Of a DNA stretch of 64,000 nt, positions 9,362 to 18,050 are shown piece after piece. The stretch is taken from the NCBI RefSeq assembly GCF_039545795.1, contig NZ_CP154260.1, positions 1,493,001 to 1,557,000 of the forward strand, in the 5' to 3' direction. The position numbers and the translations under genes are program-made. Under the pieces are notes generated by a model. It saw only the letters and a program-made list of their open reading frames with translations, searched no databases and was not told where the DNA came from. This DNA comes from Chitinophaga niabensis (GTDB taxonomy: Bacteria > Bacteroidota > Bacteroidia > Chitinophagales > Chitinophagaceae). How positions within the stretch are numbered: the stretch's first letter is position 1; each line of letters opens with the position of its first letter.

Positions 9362-10369
9362 TTAAAGCTGGTTTTCCTTACGGTTAACACACATGGTCTG
9401 GGTAGCTTTGGCTAAATCTATTATCTTGTTGCCGTAGCTTTCTATTTTATCGTAATTATCCTCTAATTGCTTGGATAATTTAGAAAGGACCGCACCGTAA
9501 GTAGGCGCTAACATTTGCTCTGCCATTTGCAATGCCTTCGAAAGTGCGGCCTTTTCGTCAAATTTCATACCCTCGGGAATGTTTTTACAGATAATTTTAC
9601 CCATAAACTGCGAGATGAAAGCTATGCGAATTAAAGGATGTGGGTGTGGGTATTCAGTTTCGCCATAATATAATGCTGGATACCGCTGGGATGATTGAAT
9701 GAAGAAGCAAAATTTACCGCATAAAGCGACACTTGCCATTGCCTCTAGTTCTTCTGGCGTACCCTGTTCCCATTTTTCATTCTCATCTTTAAACGCTAAT
9801 GTAACCTGTCAGGCAACATAGTTAGTCGCTAACCAATCCGCATCTATTTCCCTAGCGTGAGTCATGGGAACATCAGATTCTTTTATGGTGCCAGTACTAT
9901 CTTCTGTATCGTTCGGATTTTGAGGACGCGGGCCCTGCACCAAATGGCCATATTCATGAAAATAGGCAAATGACAATAGATTCTCTAAAAAAGCTAAAAA
10001 CGCCGGCTCTCCAGTTCTTTTAAGCACAGCACGAACATCATTAAATGCATCATCATTTATCAAGGTTTCTTGTGACTGAAAGAATGCATGCATTTTCTCC
10101 ACTAACCCGTGAAAAATAGCAATGGCCTTATTATAGGCTCGGGTAGTTGCAAAAGCATTTTTAGTTGGATTATCCACAAAATAAAGGTACGAGGGAGGCC
10201 AACTCAACAATTGCCTTTTATACTGCAAGTGATCATTACGGAACTCAAACACGTGATCAAATACAGGTTTTAATGAAGGATTATTATTATAGTTATAAAT
10301 GGGATATTGGGGAATCACTCCATTGGGGAATTTTTGCAATAATTGCTTATAGTCTGGGTGCATGCGCAT
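9362..10369 (-). pseudogene. HExxH zinc metallopeptidase-like gene interrupted by an in-frame TGA
   Basis: One continuous reading frame of 335 codons is interrupted only by TGA at codon 187 (9809-9811). The first part has the zinc motif HEYGH (138-142) and a second acidic motif EIDAD (174-178) typical of gluzincin-like peptidases; the part after the stop continues in the same frame with a HPHPLIRI segment that also suits such enzymes. The arrangement recalls Lit (U49) or ImmA-type peptidases of phage-defence loci, but I cannot place it firmly. A good promoter is present upstream. Either a nonsense mutation has inactivated it, or the stop is read through; the former is more likely. Confidence 0.7.
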
Positions 10370-10419
10370 TGTAATATTAAATGTTAAAATAGAAAAGGAT
10401 CTGTTATATCGGTGGGAAA

Positions 10420-10452
10420 CAAAGATAAGTTCATTACGGCTTTACTTCCAAA
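10420..10452 (-). promoter_or_regulatory. Promoter of the interrupted metallopeptidase gene
   Basis: On the minus strand, TTTG (complement of 10449-10452) is followed after 21 bases by TATCTTTG (complement of 10420-10427), matching the Bacteroidota promoter. The start codon at 10369 lies about 50 bases downstream. Confidence 0.6.
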
Positions 10453-10533
10453 TTTAGGAATGGAGAGTACTAGGCATCCATAGAGGAAAAATGATGAAGA
10501 TTAAGAAATTACCGATTTTTAATATGGTATCTG

Positions 10534-12657
10534 ATGAAAATGAGATTAAAATTCAACATGTGGCCACCGGCTGATAACGAATTTCTCATTAATTTGATCA
10601 TTTTCATTATTTTAGTGTATGTCTTTTTTATGATAATACCCAAGTTCGATATTATATCTCTACAAAAATGCTATGAAAGCAATGATCCTCTATCGCAAGA
10701 ATTGAAACAGTTCCTTGACTGGATCATCGCCAAAAAACTCATCCGCTTCCAATCTACTGACATCGCACACTTTCCTCTGCTGATTAAAGAGGGATTGCTG
10801 GTTGTTGATGGTATGGTCGTGGCTGAAAAAGATTGGAGTATAGGTAATCAGCCATTGATGTATTATGGTTTATTCAGGAAGTTCAGCGAGCAATTGAAAT
10901 TTACTTATTCCCCGAACATAAAAAACCTATTTGAATTCCACCTTGCCATGGAGTCTCCATTCATGGTAAATGGGCAACCGCCTCATTCTAACCTCAGCAG
11001 TGGTATGGCTGACTTTTTGGTATTGATGGCAGATCGTTCTTCTCTGCATCAAATAGCAATAGATGTAGAAGCAATGCAGACCAATGATCCACACTTTCAT
11101 ACCTTTTTTAGGATTTTTTTTGACCACTATAAAAACTGGCAATTAAATATAGAAGATCTGCTGTATTGGTTAGATATCTATAATCAAAAAGTAGGTAGGC
11201 CAAATCCTGGTGAATATCACTATGGTTGGAACAAACTGAAACAGTTGCTTAAAGTATACTTATCAGAAAACAATGAAGCCTGGAAGTATGCAGAACAAGT
11301 AGCGTTAAGTAAATTGGGACATGTAGCAAGTGATTACTTTGGCGCATCTATTCTACAGGTTTTAAGGGAATTAGGAGGGATTTCGACAGACACTCTAGTA
11401 TCATGGTTGAATGATCCAGTAAAGTTCCATATATCTGTCGTGCTATTAACAGTCGAACCTATAGTAGATGTAGACCATCTTCGAATTATCAAGCAACGTT
11501 GTTTAATAGTTACATTTGCAGACAAGGGATATTCGGATGTCATTAAACTAGTATCGCATGTCCTAACTACTTTTAGGGACCTATCCATAGAAGATGAGCA
11601 ACTGTTGCTTCAGTTCATAAATAATGCGCTCTGCTGTGAGAATGAGAATATAGTCCATGGGACTATATTCTTGATGGCCATTTCAAAAAGCAGAACTCAA
11701 CAGTATTCTAAACTTTTGCTTGACTTACTACAAAGTGAATCTTGGTTACCTTCTTATTCACAGCCTACCGGCTTATTTTATATATCCCATCAAGATTTGA
11801 ACGGTTATTTTACCTTTCTAATAGCATATAGTCTGATTAACGGGCTATTATTTAATCCGGCTACGTTTGAAGACTCCATTATTATGTTGCATACACAACA
11901 ACCAGCATTGTTTGAATCAGCTGTTGTTCAAATGATGATCCACGACGAAGGATCAGTAAGATATGGAGGAAATCAATTACTATTTTCCCTTCATGGCTAT
12001 CGTCAGATAAAGTCTTTAACATTTGATCTATTGTCTTTAGATGCACTGCAACAGTATAAGTTTATCATAACTATTTTCTATGACAGAGTTCATATGAAGG
12101 AACTGATTACCTATGTTTCTCCTTTATTAGCCACCCCCTCTGATATTGTAAAAGAATTATTACTTTTTAAGTTGGAAGAGTTGCAGATGGGATATAAACA
12201 AGAGGTTATTGAAGAACTATCTCCGCATATTGAAGCCCTTGTGGATAAAACAGGTATCCTAGAAAGGCTAAATGCTGCATTGAAAGAATTGTATAGCAAT
12301 TTGCGCAAAAAACATGGCATACGTGAATTAGATGCTCGGTATGATTATCCAGCTTTAATGCGGCAGTTTTCCAAGGCCCAATTTAAACAATACGAGGGTA
12401 AAAAGAAGTCTATTTTGCCAAAAAAGAGTTTCTTGTCGATGGTGAACCGCGTTACTGTGGCTAGGGGTGGTGGGTACCTGCATCCGGATGGAACGATTCA
12501 TTCCTTCTCTCGACATAGTGTATCTTTTACCATTCCCCGGACAGTATTTCTATCTCCTGAGAAACAGGAATATGCTTCCTATGAATTTTATTCCACTAAC
12601 TGGTCAAATGAATTTTCAACATGCTCACAAACAATATTATTGTCCGGGAATACTTAA
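10534..12657 (+). CDS. Membrane-anchored large helical protein of unknown function
   Basis: A 707-residue protein with one N-terminal membrane segment (about 18-36) and a long, mostly helical body that looks like irregular HEAT/ARM-type solenoid repeats. A basic stretch (EGKKKSILPKK) near residue 625 precedes a short strand-rich C-terminus containing GGGYLHPDGTIHSF. I do not recognise the family. Its last 37 bases overlap the following nuclease gene, so the two are almost certainly cotranscribed and probably work together. A 27-codon frame (10491-10574), preceded by AGAGGAAAA, overlaps the start and might be a leader. ATG at 10540 or 10558 are alternative starts. Confidence 0.8.
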   Translation: MKMRLKFNMWPPADNEFLINLIIFIILVYVFFMIIPKFDIISLQKCYESNDPLSQELKQFLDWIIAKKLIRFQSTDIAHFPLLIKEGLLVVDGMVVAEKDWSIGNQPLMYYGLFRKFSEQLKFTYSPNIKNLFEFHLAMESPFMVNGQPPHSNLSSGMADFLVLMADRSSLHQIAIDVEAMQTNDPHFHTFFRIFFDHYKNWQLNIEDLLYWLDIYNQKVGRPNPGEYHYGWNKLKQLLKVYLSENNEAWKYAEQVALSKLGHVASDYFGASILQVLRELGGISTDTLVSWLNDPVKFHISVVLLTVEPIVDVDHLRIIKQRCLIVTFADKGYSDVIKLVSHVLTTFRDLSIEDEQLLLQFINNALCCENENIVHGTIFLMAISKSRTQQYSKLLLDLLQSESWLPSYSQPTGLFYISHQDLNGYFTFLIAYSLINGLLFNPATFEDSIIMLHTQQPALFESAVVQMMIHDEGSVRYGGNQLLFSLHGYRQIKSLTFDLLSLDALQQYKFIITIFYDRVHMKELITYVSPLLATPSDIVKELLLFKLEELQMGYKQEVIEELSPHIEALVDKTGILERLNAALKELYSNLRKKHGIRELDARYDYPALMRQFSKAQFKQYEGKKKSILPKKSFLSMVNRVTVARGGGYLHPDGTIHSFSRHSVSFTIPRTVFLSPEKQEYASYEFYSTNWSNEFSTCSQTILLSGNT

Positions 12658-14354
12658 ACAGCTTAAAGGAAGATGAGGAATTGGACAAACTATTGCCTAT
12701 TTTGCTCAGTATTAAAGGCTTGAAAATCGTAAGAACTGCTAAAGATACAAAGGGTGTCAATCAACAAGGCAAGGATATCATTGCCTATGGAATGGACAAG
12801 GACGGGATAGCAAAACGTTTTTACTTCGAGGTAAAAGGCCATAGTGATAAGGATATTACCGAAGCATCCATGGCAAAAACCGATGGAATCAGAGATTCCC
12901 TCGTTTCAGCCAAGTACGCCAAATTTGAGCAAAACGGAATTCCTGGGTTTAATGATCTTCCTGTGAAAATAATCCTTGTTCATAATGGGATTCTTAAGCC
13001 AGGTGCCAGAGATGTTTTTAATGGATTTATTGTTTCGCTTTTTGCTGATGGGGAAAGGGAATTTGAACATTGGGACATCCATCGGTTGACTGATGAATTT
13101 AATGAGCACTTATTCAGCGAGTACTTGTTGACGGATGAGGAAAGTATCCGCTTGTTTAAGAGAACATTAGTGCTAATGGAAGTGCCGGACTATAATTTAG
13201 AGGATTTTTATCTATTAGTAGATAAATTATTATCAGGCCAAATTAAAGTTAAAGGACGTTCCTTTACCAAAATGTTTGCTAGTTTAAACTTGATTAGCTA
13301 CATTTTATGGCATTATAGTAAAGAGAATAAAAATCTTTTACCTGCCATCAAAGGTACTTCTTACCTAATTTTGCGCACTTGGGCTTGGATATTGAAAAAT
13401 GAATTGCAATCTAAGCCTGCTGTAATGGAAGTTTTTAAAACTCTTTTAAAAACCCACTACGAAGTATTGAGGGCGTACTATGAAAAGACACTACCGGCCG
13501 CAGTTCTTGAAGATGGCTTATTTTCTGAACCAGGTGGTTCATTTGAAGACATCGGCTATTCACTGCGGTCAATGGATTACTTGGCTATGTTGATATATTA
13601 TTTTGGACTAGAAGAATTCATCATGGGAAACTATATGGATTATGGTGAGCTGAATGTTAGAGAACATCGTAGAAATAATATAAAAACACTTTTTTCCATT
13701 ATTGACAATAATGATGGTTGTAAAAGACCATTGTTAGATATGCATTCCAGACCTATACTCCTGATAAGCGAATATATTATGGGCAACACCTTTTGTAGTG
13801 GCGAAGATATCATTCAGCTAAATAATTACCTGGTACATGTATTAGATGGTATTGCCATGATTGAGGTCATGCGACATCGCTTGCCTGAGTTAAACGACAA
13901 TATAAGCGCTTTGATTGAGACAGCTGCAAGTAGGAAAAAATCTGCCGAATATAAAGATGGTGGTTCTATGTTAATTTTAGCCATTATTGAGATGTTGGCC
14001 GTTGTAGGAAATGCAGGTATGTACAGCGAAACACGGTCAAGGTTTCAGGAAATCGTCAATTTTCAAACCGCCTATCCCAATTGGGAAACCGATCCAAAAG
14101 AAACGGAAATTGCTTACTTCTCAGGTAATATTGCAGATAGTATGGTGGCGGAATCTAGCATTGAATTGCCCGAAGATTTTCACGCCTTTATTGCGCAGGT
14201 AATGAGTAAGCCCAAAGCAGAAGTACCATTTGTAACGGATGCAATTGGCTTATCTTTTCTCAAATCTCTTTCTATAGTTCACTTTAAAAATGACGTATTT
14301 CCTTCACAATGGAGAAGATTTTTATCATCTAATGTTAAACTTTTAGTTGGATAG
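12621..14354 (+). CDS. PD-(D/E)xK nuclease-like protein with large helical C-terminus
   Basis: A 577-residue protein. The N-terminal domain (about 1-165) has a restriction-endonuclease-type core: GKDII with Asp52, then YFEVKG with Glu70 and Lys72, in the order and spacing of Mrr-like PD-(D/E)xK nucleases. The remaining 400 residues are helical and unrecognised. The gene overlaps the end of the membrane-anchored helical gene by 37 bases. A nuclease paired with a membrane-tethered solenoid, next to decaying accessory genes, fits an anti-phage role; that is inference. Nuclease assignment rests on the motif alone. Confidence 0.78.
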   Translation: MLTNNIIVREYLNSLKEDEELDKLLPILLSIKGLKIVRTAKDTKGVNQQGKDIIAYGMDKDGIAKRFYFEVKGHSDKDITEASMAKTDGIRDSLVSAKYAKFEQNGIPGFNDLPVKIILVHNGILKPGARDVFNGFIVSLFADGEREFEHWDIHRLTDEFNEHLFSEYLLTDEESIRLFKRTLVLMEVPDYNLEDFYLLVDKLLSGQIKVKGRSFTKMFASLNLISYILWHYSKENKNLLPAIKGTSYLILRTWAWILKNELQSKPAVMEVFKTLLKTHYEVLRAYYEKTLPAAVLEDGLFSEPGGSFEDIGYSLRSMDYLAMLIYYFGLEEFIMGNYMDYGELNVREHRRNNIKTLFSIIDNNDGCKRPLLDMHSRPILLISEYIMGNTFCSGEDIIQLNNYLVHVLDGIAMIEVMRHRLPELNDNISALIETAASRKKSAEYKDGGSMLILAIIEMLAVVGNAGMYSETRSRFQEIVNFQTAYPNWETDPKETEIAYFSGNIADSMVAESSIELPEDFHAFIAQVMSKPKAEVPFVTDAIGLSFLKSLSIVHFKNDVFPSQWRRFLSSNVKLLVG

Positions 14355-14690
14355 AAAGAGATAAAACTTGTCCGGATTTAGGGGAGCCCAGCGACAGGTT
14401 ATTAATTGAGCCACCATTGCGTCGCACTCTTCAACTGTAGTTTGCCCATTTAAACTTGTGAAAGTCTAATTACTTTCATTTTTCACCCTTTGCCGGAATC
14501 GACCTCAGACTAAGTAAGAATATGTGTAGCCGGTTCATTTTGGCAATTGCTGTCCTAAAAAAAAGTGGCCGGGCCTTGCCGTTAGCCGAAATTTTAAAAT
14601 AATAAACTTGCATTAATAAGCAAGGATACCATATGCTATAATAATTAATCTCCTAATTAAAGAGGTTTTTATAAGTTAATAATTCCCGCC
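14355..14690. other. Intergenic stretch carrying one copy of a 54-bp repeat
   Basis: No gene seen. It contains the first copy of the 54-bp direct repeat (14387-14440) just 33 bases after the nuclease gene stop, and otherwise A/T-rich sequence without a recognisable terminator. Confidence 0.5.
14387..14440 (+). repeat. 54-bp dispersed direct repeat, copy 1
   Basis: Starts CCCAGCGACA and ends with TTGCGTCGCACTCTTCAACT plus four bases. About 46 of 54 positions match copy 2 at 15712-15765 in the same orientation, and the last 20-base block before the final four is identical. It contains the palindrome TGCGTCGCA and an inverted GCGAC/GTCGC pair. The two copies bracket the frameshifted gene. Confidence 0.75.
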
Positions 14691-15607
14691 TTAATGGGCA
14701 CTAGGAGCACACAGATCACTAACATAGAACAACAGCGATAATGCTTTATATGAATTTACCTTAGTCCCGTAATTGGAATATTCCCCATGCATTATGGAAT
14801 GCCTAGTAAACTCTATTTTATTTTCATCTTTATAGTAAAGTTGGAATGCCCCCATTCACCAATAATGCGGCTGCCATCGCCCTATTAAACGCAAACCTTT
14901 GTTCGGCAAGCACCCAATTTCGCACTCTTGGCAAATGAGTTTCATTCTCCTTTAAGAAAAAAGAGACAGCAGTATGTTCTTTGCAGATACCATCTACTTG
15001 TGCAAAAAAAACAGGAATAGATAAGTAATATTCCCCTTTCTCGTGAGCATTGAAGGCTGCACTTAATGGGCCATTTCGTTCAACATAATGCCTCAATAAT
15101 CTACATTTTAGGTCCTGGTAAATCTCGTCAATATTCTCTACCATATATTGATCCAGTAATATAATTTCGTTGGCATCAAGAAACTGCCTTAATTCACCAG
15201 TAGCTCTAGGAAGAAAGCTATAATTTATATACCAACCGTACATAGCCAACATCGTTAGCGTCTCCGAAATATACTCTTCAGTAGGAAAGCTAATATTTTT
15301 TTAGTTTCTCTGTTAGATATTTAAAAGTCTTGGAATATTGATCTATTTGCAAAGATGCTGCGGCTATAGCAGTTTGAATTGATGAACCCCCAAAAGGAGC
15401 CATCGCTTTGAAAACCTTTTCACTCGCTACAGCAGCCGTTATCTTCTTATGAAAATCAGATATTTCCGAATGGATCTTCGTATTATTAAGTACCGGTTGA
15501 TTTTTTAATGATTCAACAATTTCCTTAATCTGTTTAAACTCCTCAAAGAAATGAGGTAAATCTAATTCCTGAAGTTGCTCTATCGCCTTTTGTAAATCAT
15601 TGTTCAT
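14691..15607 (-). pseudogene. Frameshifted conserved gene (two homopolymer indels)
   Basis: Three consecutive frames join into one protein of about 304 residues if one base is removed from an A7 tract (complement of 15296-15302) and one from a G5 tract (complement of 14849-14853). Pieces: residues from MNNDLQKAIEQLQELDLP; a middle part with AHEKGEYYLSIPVFFAQ; and a C-terminal part RHSIMHGEYSNYGTKVNS followed by YKALSLL. The middle and C-terminal motifs belong together in a widespread family of uncharacterised proteins, which is why I treat it as one broken gene rather than three. Function unknown; the RHxxMHG motif recalls HEPN/Abi-type proteins, tentatively. Decay or base-calling error are both possible. 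Confidence 0.72.
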
Positions 15608-15711
15608 ATAAAGAGTCTTTTATGAAAATGGAATTATTCAATAAATATAACCGAAATGCTCCATATTGGACAATTGACAGCTTACAATAAAACAATTAGC
15701 ACATGGTGGGA

Positions 15712-15765
15712 CCCAGCGACATATTTTCAATTGGGCCACCGTTGCGTCGCACTCTTCAACTTTAG
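15712..15765 (+). repeat. 54-bp dispersed direct repeat, copy 2
   Basis: Second copy of the element at 14387-14440, same orientation, 1.27 kb away. The differences cluster at positions 11-17 of the element; the 3' half is nearly identical. It lies 105 bases upstream of the start of the frameshifted gene and marks the beginning of a long structured non-coding stretch. Confidence 0.75.
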
Positions 15766-15891
15766 GATCGCTATTAGTTTAGCATAAAGCGGCCTGTTTT
15801 TCCAAAGCCCCCTTATCCCTGGAAGATGGGCGGAAAACCCGCAGTCCCCCTATGAGTCCTCGGCCCGACAAAGGGAAAAAGGTCTCTCTCC

Positions 15892-15969
15892 GGCTTTAGG
15901 GAGGCAAATTCCCAATGCCCATGTTTATCTGCTCCTACAACATTACCCTGGTGCTGCCTCCCTAAAGCC
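15892..15969. repeat. Perfect 15-bp inverted repeat with 48-base loop
   Basis: Arms GGCTTTAGGGAGGCA (15892-15906) and its exact complement (15955-15969) enclose 48 bases. Part of the structured non-coding region. Confidence 0.75.
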
Positions 15970-16276
15970 TGCGTTCGGCCAGCTTTCGGTCTTTACGCTG
16001 ACGCGTAAATCCCTCCGCTGTCCATTTCGTCCGCCACCCGCCGTGCGGGTGGTGGCGGGAGCGGTTGCCGAAGCATAGATCCTTTGCTCCGGCAGAAAGT
16101 CTCATAAACTAAGATGATCGATGTCCTAAAGTGAGTGCGACATATCCATGGGCTATAAGTTGAGGCTGGACGACCTGGTCCTGCAGATATTTCCGGCACC
16201 CTAAAAACCAAGCTATAGAATAAGACTGCCGCGAACGGCTACTTTTGATCGTATTCAGCGTTGAATAATCTTGCCG

Positions 16277-16350
16277 CATTTATGCTGTGGAGGGTGGCAG
16301 GCAGAAATTACTTTTAAAGGTAGGTGGCCCCACCCTCCACAGCATAAATG
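16277..16350. repeat. Perfect 21-bp inverted repeat with 32-base loop
   Basis: Arms at 16277-16297 and 16330-16350 are exact reverse complements over 21 bases, with the core GCTGTGGAGGGTGG. No T run follows on either strand, so a simple terminator is unlikely. Confidence 0.8.
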
Positions 16351-16528
16351 TGAGTTTGCCCACATTCTTTTATAAATATGGTTATGCAACTCTGAACTAC
16401 GAGTTTAGGTCAGCGTCATAATTAGATTAGGCGTTGTTCTGAATTGGGGGAAACTGAGGGAGGGATATACATAAAGGAGAGGAATAAAGGAAAGCCAAAG
16501 GCTGTGAGCCCCATGGCCCCCGGAAAAC

Positions 16529-16687
16529 CTAAGTTTTCTTTTTTTTCTGAGAGGCGGTAAACTTTTCCCTAACTGCTTTCAAGGCTGCCTTTAATTCTTC
16601 TGGATGCTGCCAGTATTTAACACTCAGCTTTTCACGGATGTCGCGGACTTCCTGAACAGCATCGTATTTTTTATCCTTTTTCATCAT
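16529..16687 (-). CDS. Small antitoxin-like protein downstream of the PIN gene
   Basis: A 52-residue charged helical protein (MMKKDKKYDAVQEVRDIREK at its start, Lys-rich end). Its ATG overlaps the 3' end of the PIN-domain gene by 17 bases in another frame, so the two are translationally coupled. Small proteins of this type accompany PIN toxins in Bacteroidota and are presumed antitoxins; here the partner follows, rather than precedes, the toxin gene. Start could be either of two adjacent ATGs. Confidence 0.7.
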   Translation of the reverse strand: MMKKDKKYDAVQEVRDIREKLSVKYWQHPEELKAALKAVREKFTASQKKKKT

Positions 16688-17141
16688 CTCCTGCTTTTAA
16701 TATTTCGCGGGGTGTTCTAATTTCAATTAATCTGTAGCCTAATCGGAGGTTAATAGAATTGTAAAGCCGAATGCGATCAAGGTTTACAATATGTTTAAAA
16801 TTCCAGCTGGCTAAAACTTCCGCATTATTAATAGTTGCTAAAGCGATGTGAAGGGCATCATTGTAACTCTTATTAGTAAGGGCGCCCTCCAAAATATATG
16901 TTTCCGCCAGCTGAATAGCCTCGTCATTAGTTTCGAGATCAATTCTATGCTGTAAAGGTACTTCTTTTAATTTAGAGTGGATCTCCTCCCTTGCCATATT
17001 CAATTCCAGGAGAACAAGGTCAGAAAGGATAATTTGCTTTGTGCCGGCTTTAAACTCCTCAAAGAGGGCTAAACTCCATTCATTAAATTCGGCATCAAAA
17101 CAGCCGCCGATAACCGATGTATCTGTATATACGTTCACCAT
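16671..17141 (-). CDS. PIN-domain toxin, VapC-like
   Basis: A 156-residue single PIN domain. Acidic metal-binding residues are visible: Asp7 in YTDTSV, Glu46 in LLELN, Asp95 in YNDALHIA, with the characteristic ASWNFKHIVN following. VapC-type toxins are Mg-dependent ribonucleases that cut tRNA or rRNA. It overlaps the small antitoxin-like gene downstream and follows the SymE-like gene by 20 bases, so all three may form one transcript. Confidence 0.85.
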   Translation of the reverse strand: MVNVYTDTSVIGGCFDAEFNEWSLALFEEFKAGTKQIILSDLVLLELNMAREEIHSKLKEVPLQHRIDLETNDEAIQLAETYILEGALTNKSYNDALHIALATINNAEVLASWNFKHIVNLDRIRLYNSINLRLGYRLIEIRTPREILKAGDDEKG

Positions 17142-17161
17142 ACTAAAATACTAAAGGATTA

Positions 17162-17464
17162 TTAATACTTAGATTTTGTTCCAGGAATAGGTTCATTGTT
17201 TTCGTTCACCATCCACTTTTCAGGTATAGTCATTACCCACTTGTTAGCTGTCGGTCTGATCGTAAGGCAGCCATGTTTAACTTCTATCTCAACAATATCC
17301 CCGGATTGGAAGCCTGCTTCCTTAAACCATTTTCCGACAAGCTTTAATGATGGTATTCTGTATTCCGGTTTCCATCTAGTGGTGCCCCATCTACTGTCCG
17401 CAGTATATCCAATTGTAAGTAGGCGTTTGTCTTTTTTGATTTCCATAATTAGCATATTTGTCAT
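17162..17464 (-). CDS. SymE-like toxin family protein
   Basis: A 100-residue protein whose centre (residues 37-71) reads IPSLKLVGKWFKEAGFQSGD then EVKHGCLTIRP, the SymE_toxin/AbrB-like signature. SymE of enterobacteria is an SOS-linked toxin held down by an antisense RNA; whether that holds in Bacteroidota is unknown. ATGs at residues 4 and 7 are alternative starts. It shares a 137-base divergent region with the XRE regulator gene. Confidence 0.8.
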   Translation of the reverse strand: MTNMLIMEIKKDKRLLTIGYTADSRWGTTRWKPEYRIPSLKLVGKWFKEAGFQSGDIVEIEVKHGCLTIRPTANKWVMTIPEKWMVNENNEPIPGTKSKY

Positions 17465-17601
17465 TCAAATATACCAATAAGTCATGTTCTTTCCAAATAT
17501 TATTAGCATAAATGTTAATTATTTGCATTAAATTCATCGTTCTATTTACCTATAGATCATTTATTGAATTTTACAATTAACGTATAATAATACCATTATA
17601 T

Positions 17602-17940
17602 ATGACCTTTGGCGATAGGATCTCCGCAATCCGGAATGAGAAAAAACTTCAACAAAAAGATGTTGCTAAAGCTGTAGGCATTGCCCCAGTAGTATTAAGC
17701 AGGTATGAAAACAATGTGATTATCCCATCTGTGGTTGTTGCGGGAAGGATTGCCCAGGAGTTAAAGATTTCCTTGGATTATTTAGTTTTCGGAACGAGCG
17801 CTGACGAAGACTCTAATACTTCTGTAGGCATAGAACTTCGGCAATTTGAAAAGCTAAGCCGGGAGGATCAGGAGCATTTATTGGCTGTCCTGGCTGCCTT
17901 TATTGCAAAAGCCAGGCTGCATGATATTTTGGGTGAATAA
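17602..17940 (+). CDS. XRE-family helix-turn-helix regulator
   Basis: A 112-residue protein with a Cro/C1-type HTH at about residues 5-61 (ISAIRNEKKLQQKDVAKAVG, then the recognition helix region VVLSRYENN) and a helical C-terminal dimerisation tail. Divergent from the SymE-like gene and 110 bases before the Fic gene, it could control either. No operator was identified with confidence in the A/T-rich divergent region. Confidence 0.88.
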   Translation: MTFGDRISAIRNEKKLQQKDVAKAVGIAPVVLSRYENNVIIPSVVVAGRIAQELKISLDYLVFGTSADEDSNTSVGIELRQFEKLSREDQEHLLAVLAAFIAKARLHDILGE

Positions 17941-18050
17941 AAGCCCCTTTTCAACGGGAGTCCTTCACACCAAAGGTTCAAAGGTAACCATTCCTTTGAC
18001 GTGAGAACTATGCATTCACCAACTTCATTACCAAAACTGATTGATGAATT

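Larger units (their letters stand above)
15766..16528. other. Long non-coding region rich in inverted repeats
   Basis: About 760 bases with no believable gene, with several GC-rich parts unlike the A/T-rich genes around it. It holds at least four strong inverted repeats: 15-bp arms at 15892-15906/15955-15969, TTTACGC/GCGTAAA at 15992-16009, a CCGCCACCCGC hairpin at 16031-16058, and 21-bp arms at 16277-16350. Candidates are a structured RNA, a conjugation origin or the end of a lost integrative element. I cannot choose between them. Confidence 0.55.

Noticed and set aside
9809..9811. TGA as a selenocysteine codon
   Set aside because: No SECIS-like hairpin was recognised after it, nothing else in the window suggests selenocysteine use, and the residue is not at the catalytic motif.
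15290..15302. Programmed -1 frameshift at the A7 tract
   Set aside because: A -1 shift leads into a short dead frame; only a +1 shift or loss of one base joins the two parts, and a second break follows.
15993..16211. A 72-codon minus-strand frame in the non-coding region
   Set aside because: It runs through strong inverted repeats, and the Pro/Arg-rich product looks like translated GC-rich repeats.
16421..16450. Sequence resembling an integron attC core (GCGTTGTT)
   Set aside because: Only one core-like motif, no paired partner and no integron integrase.
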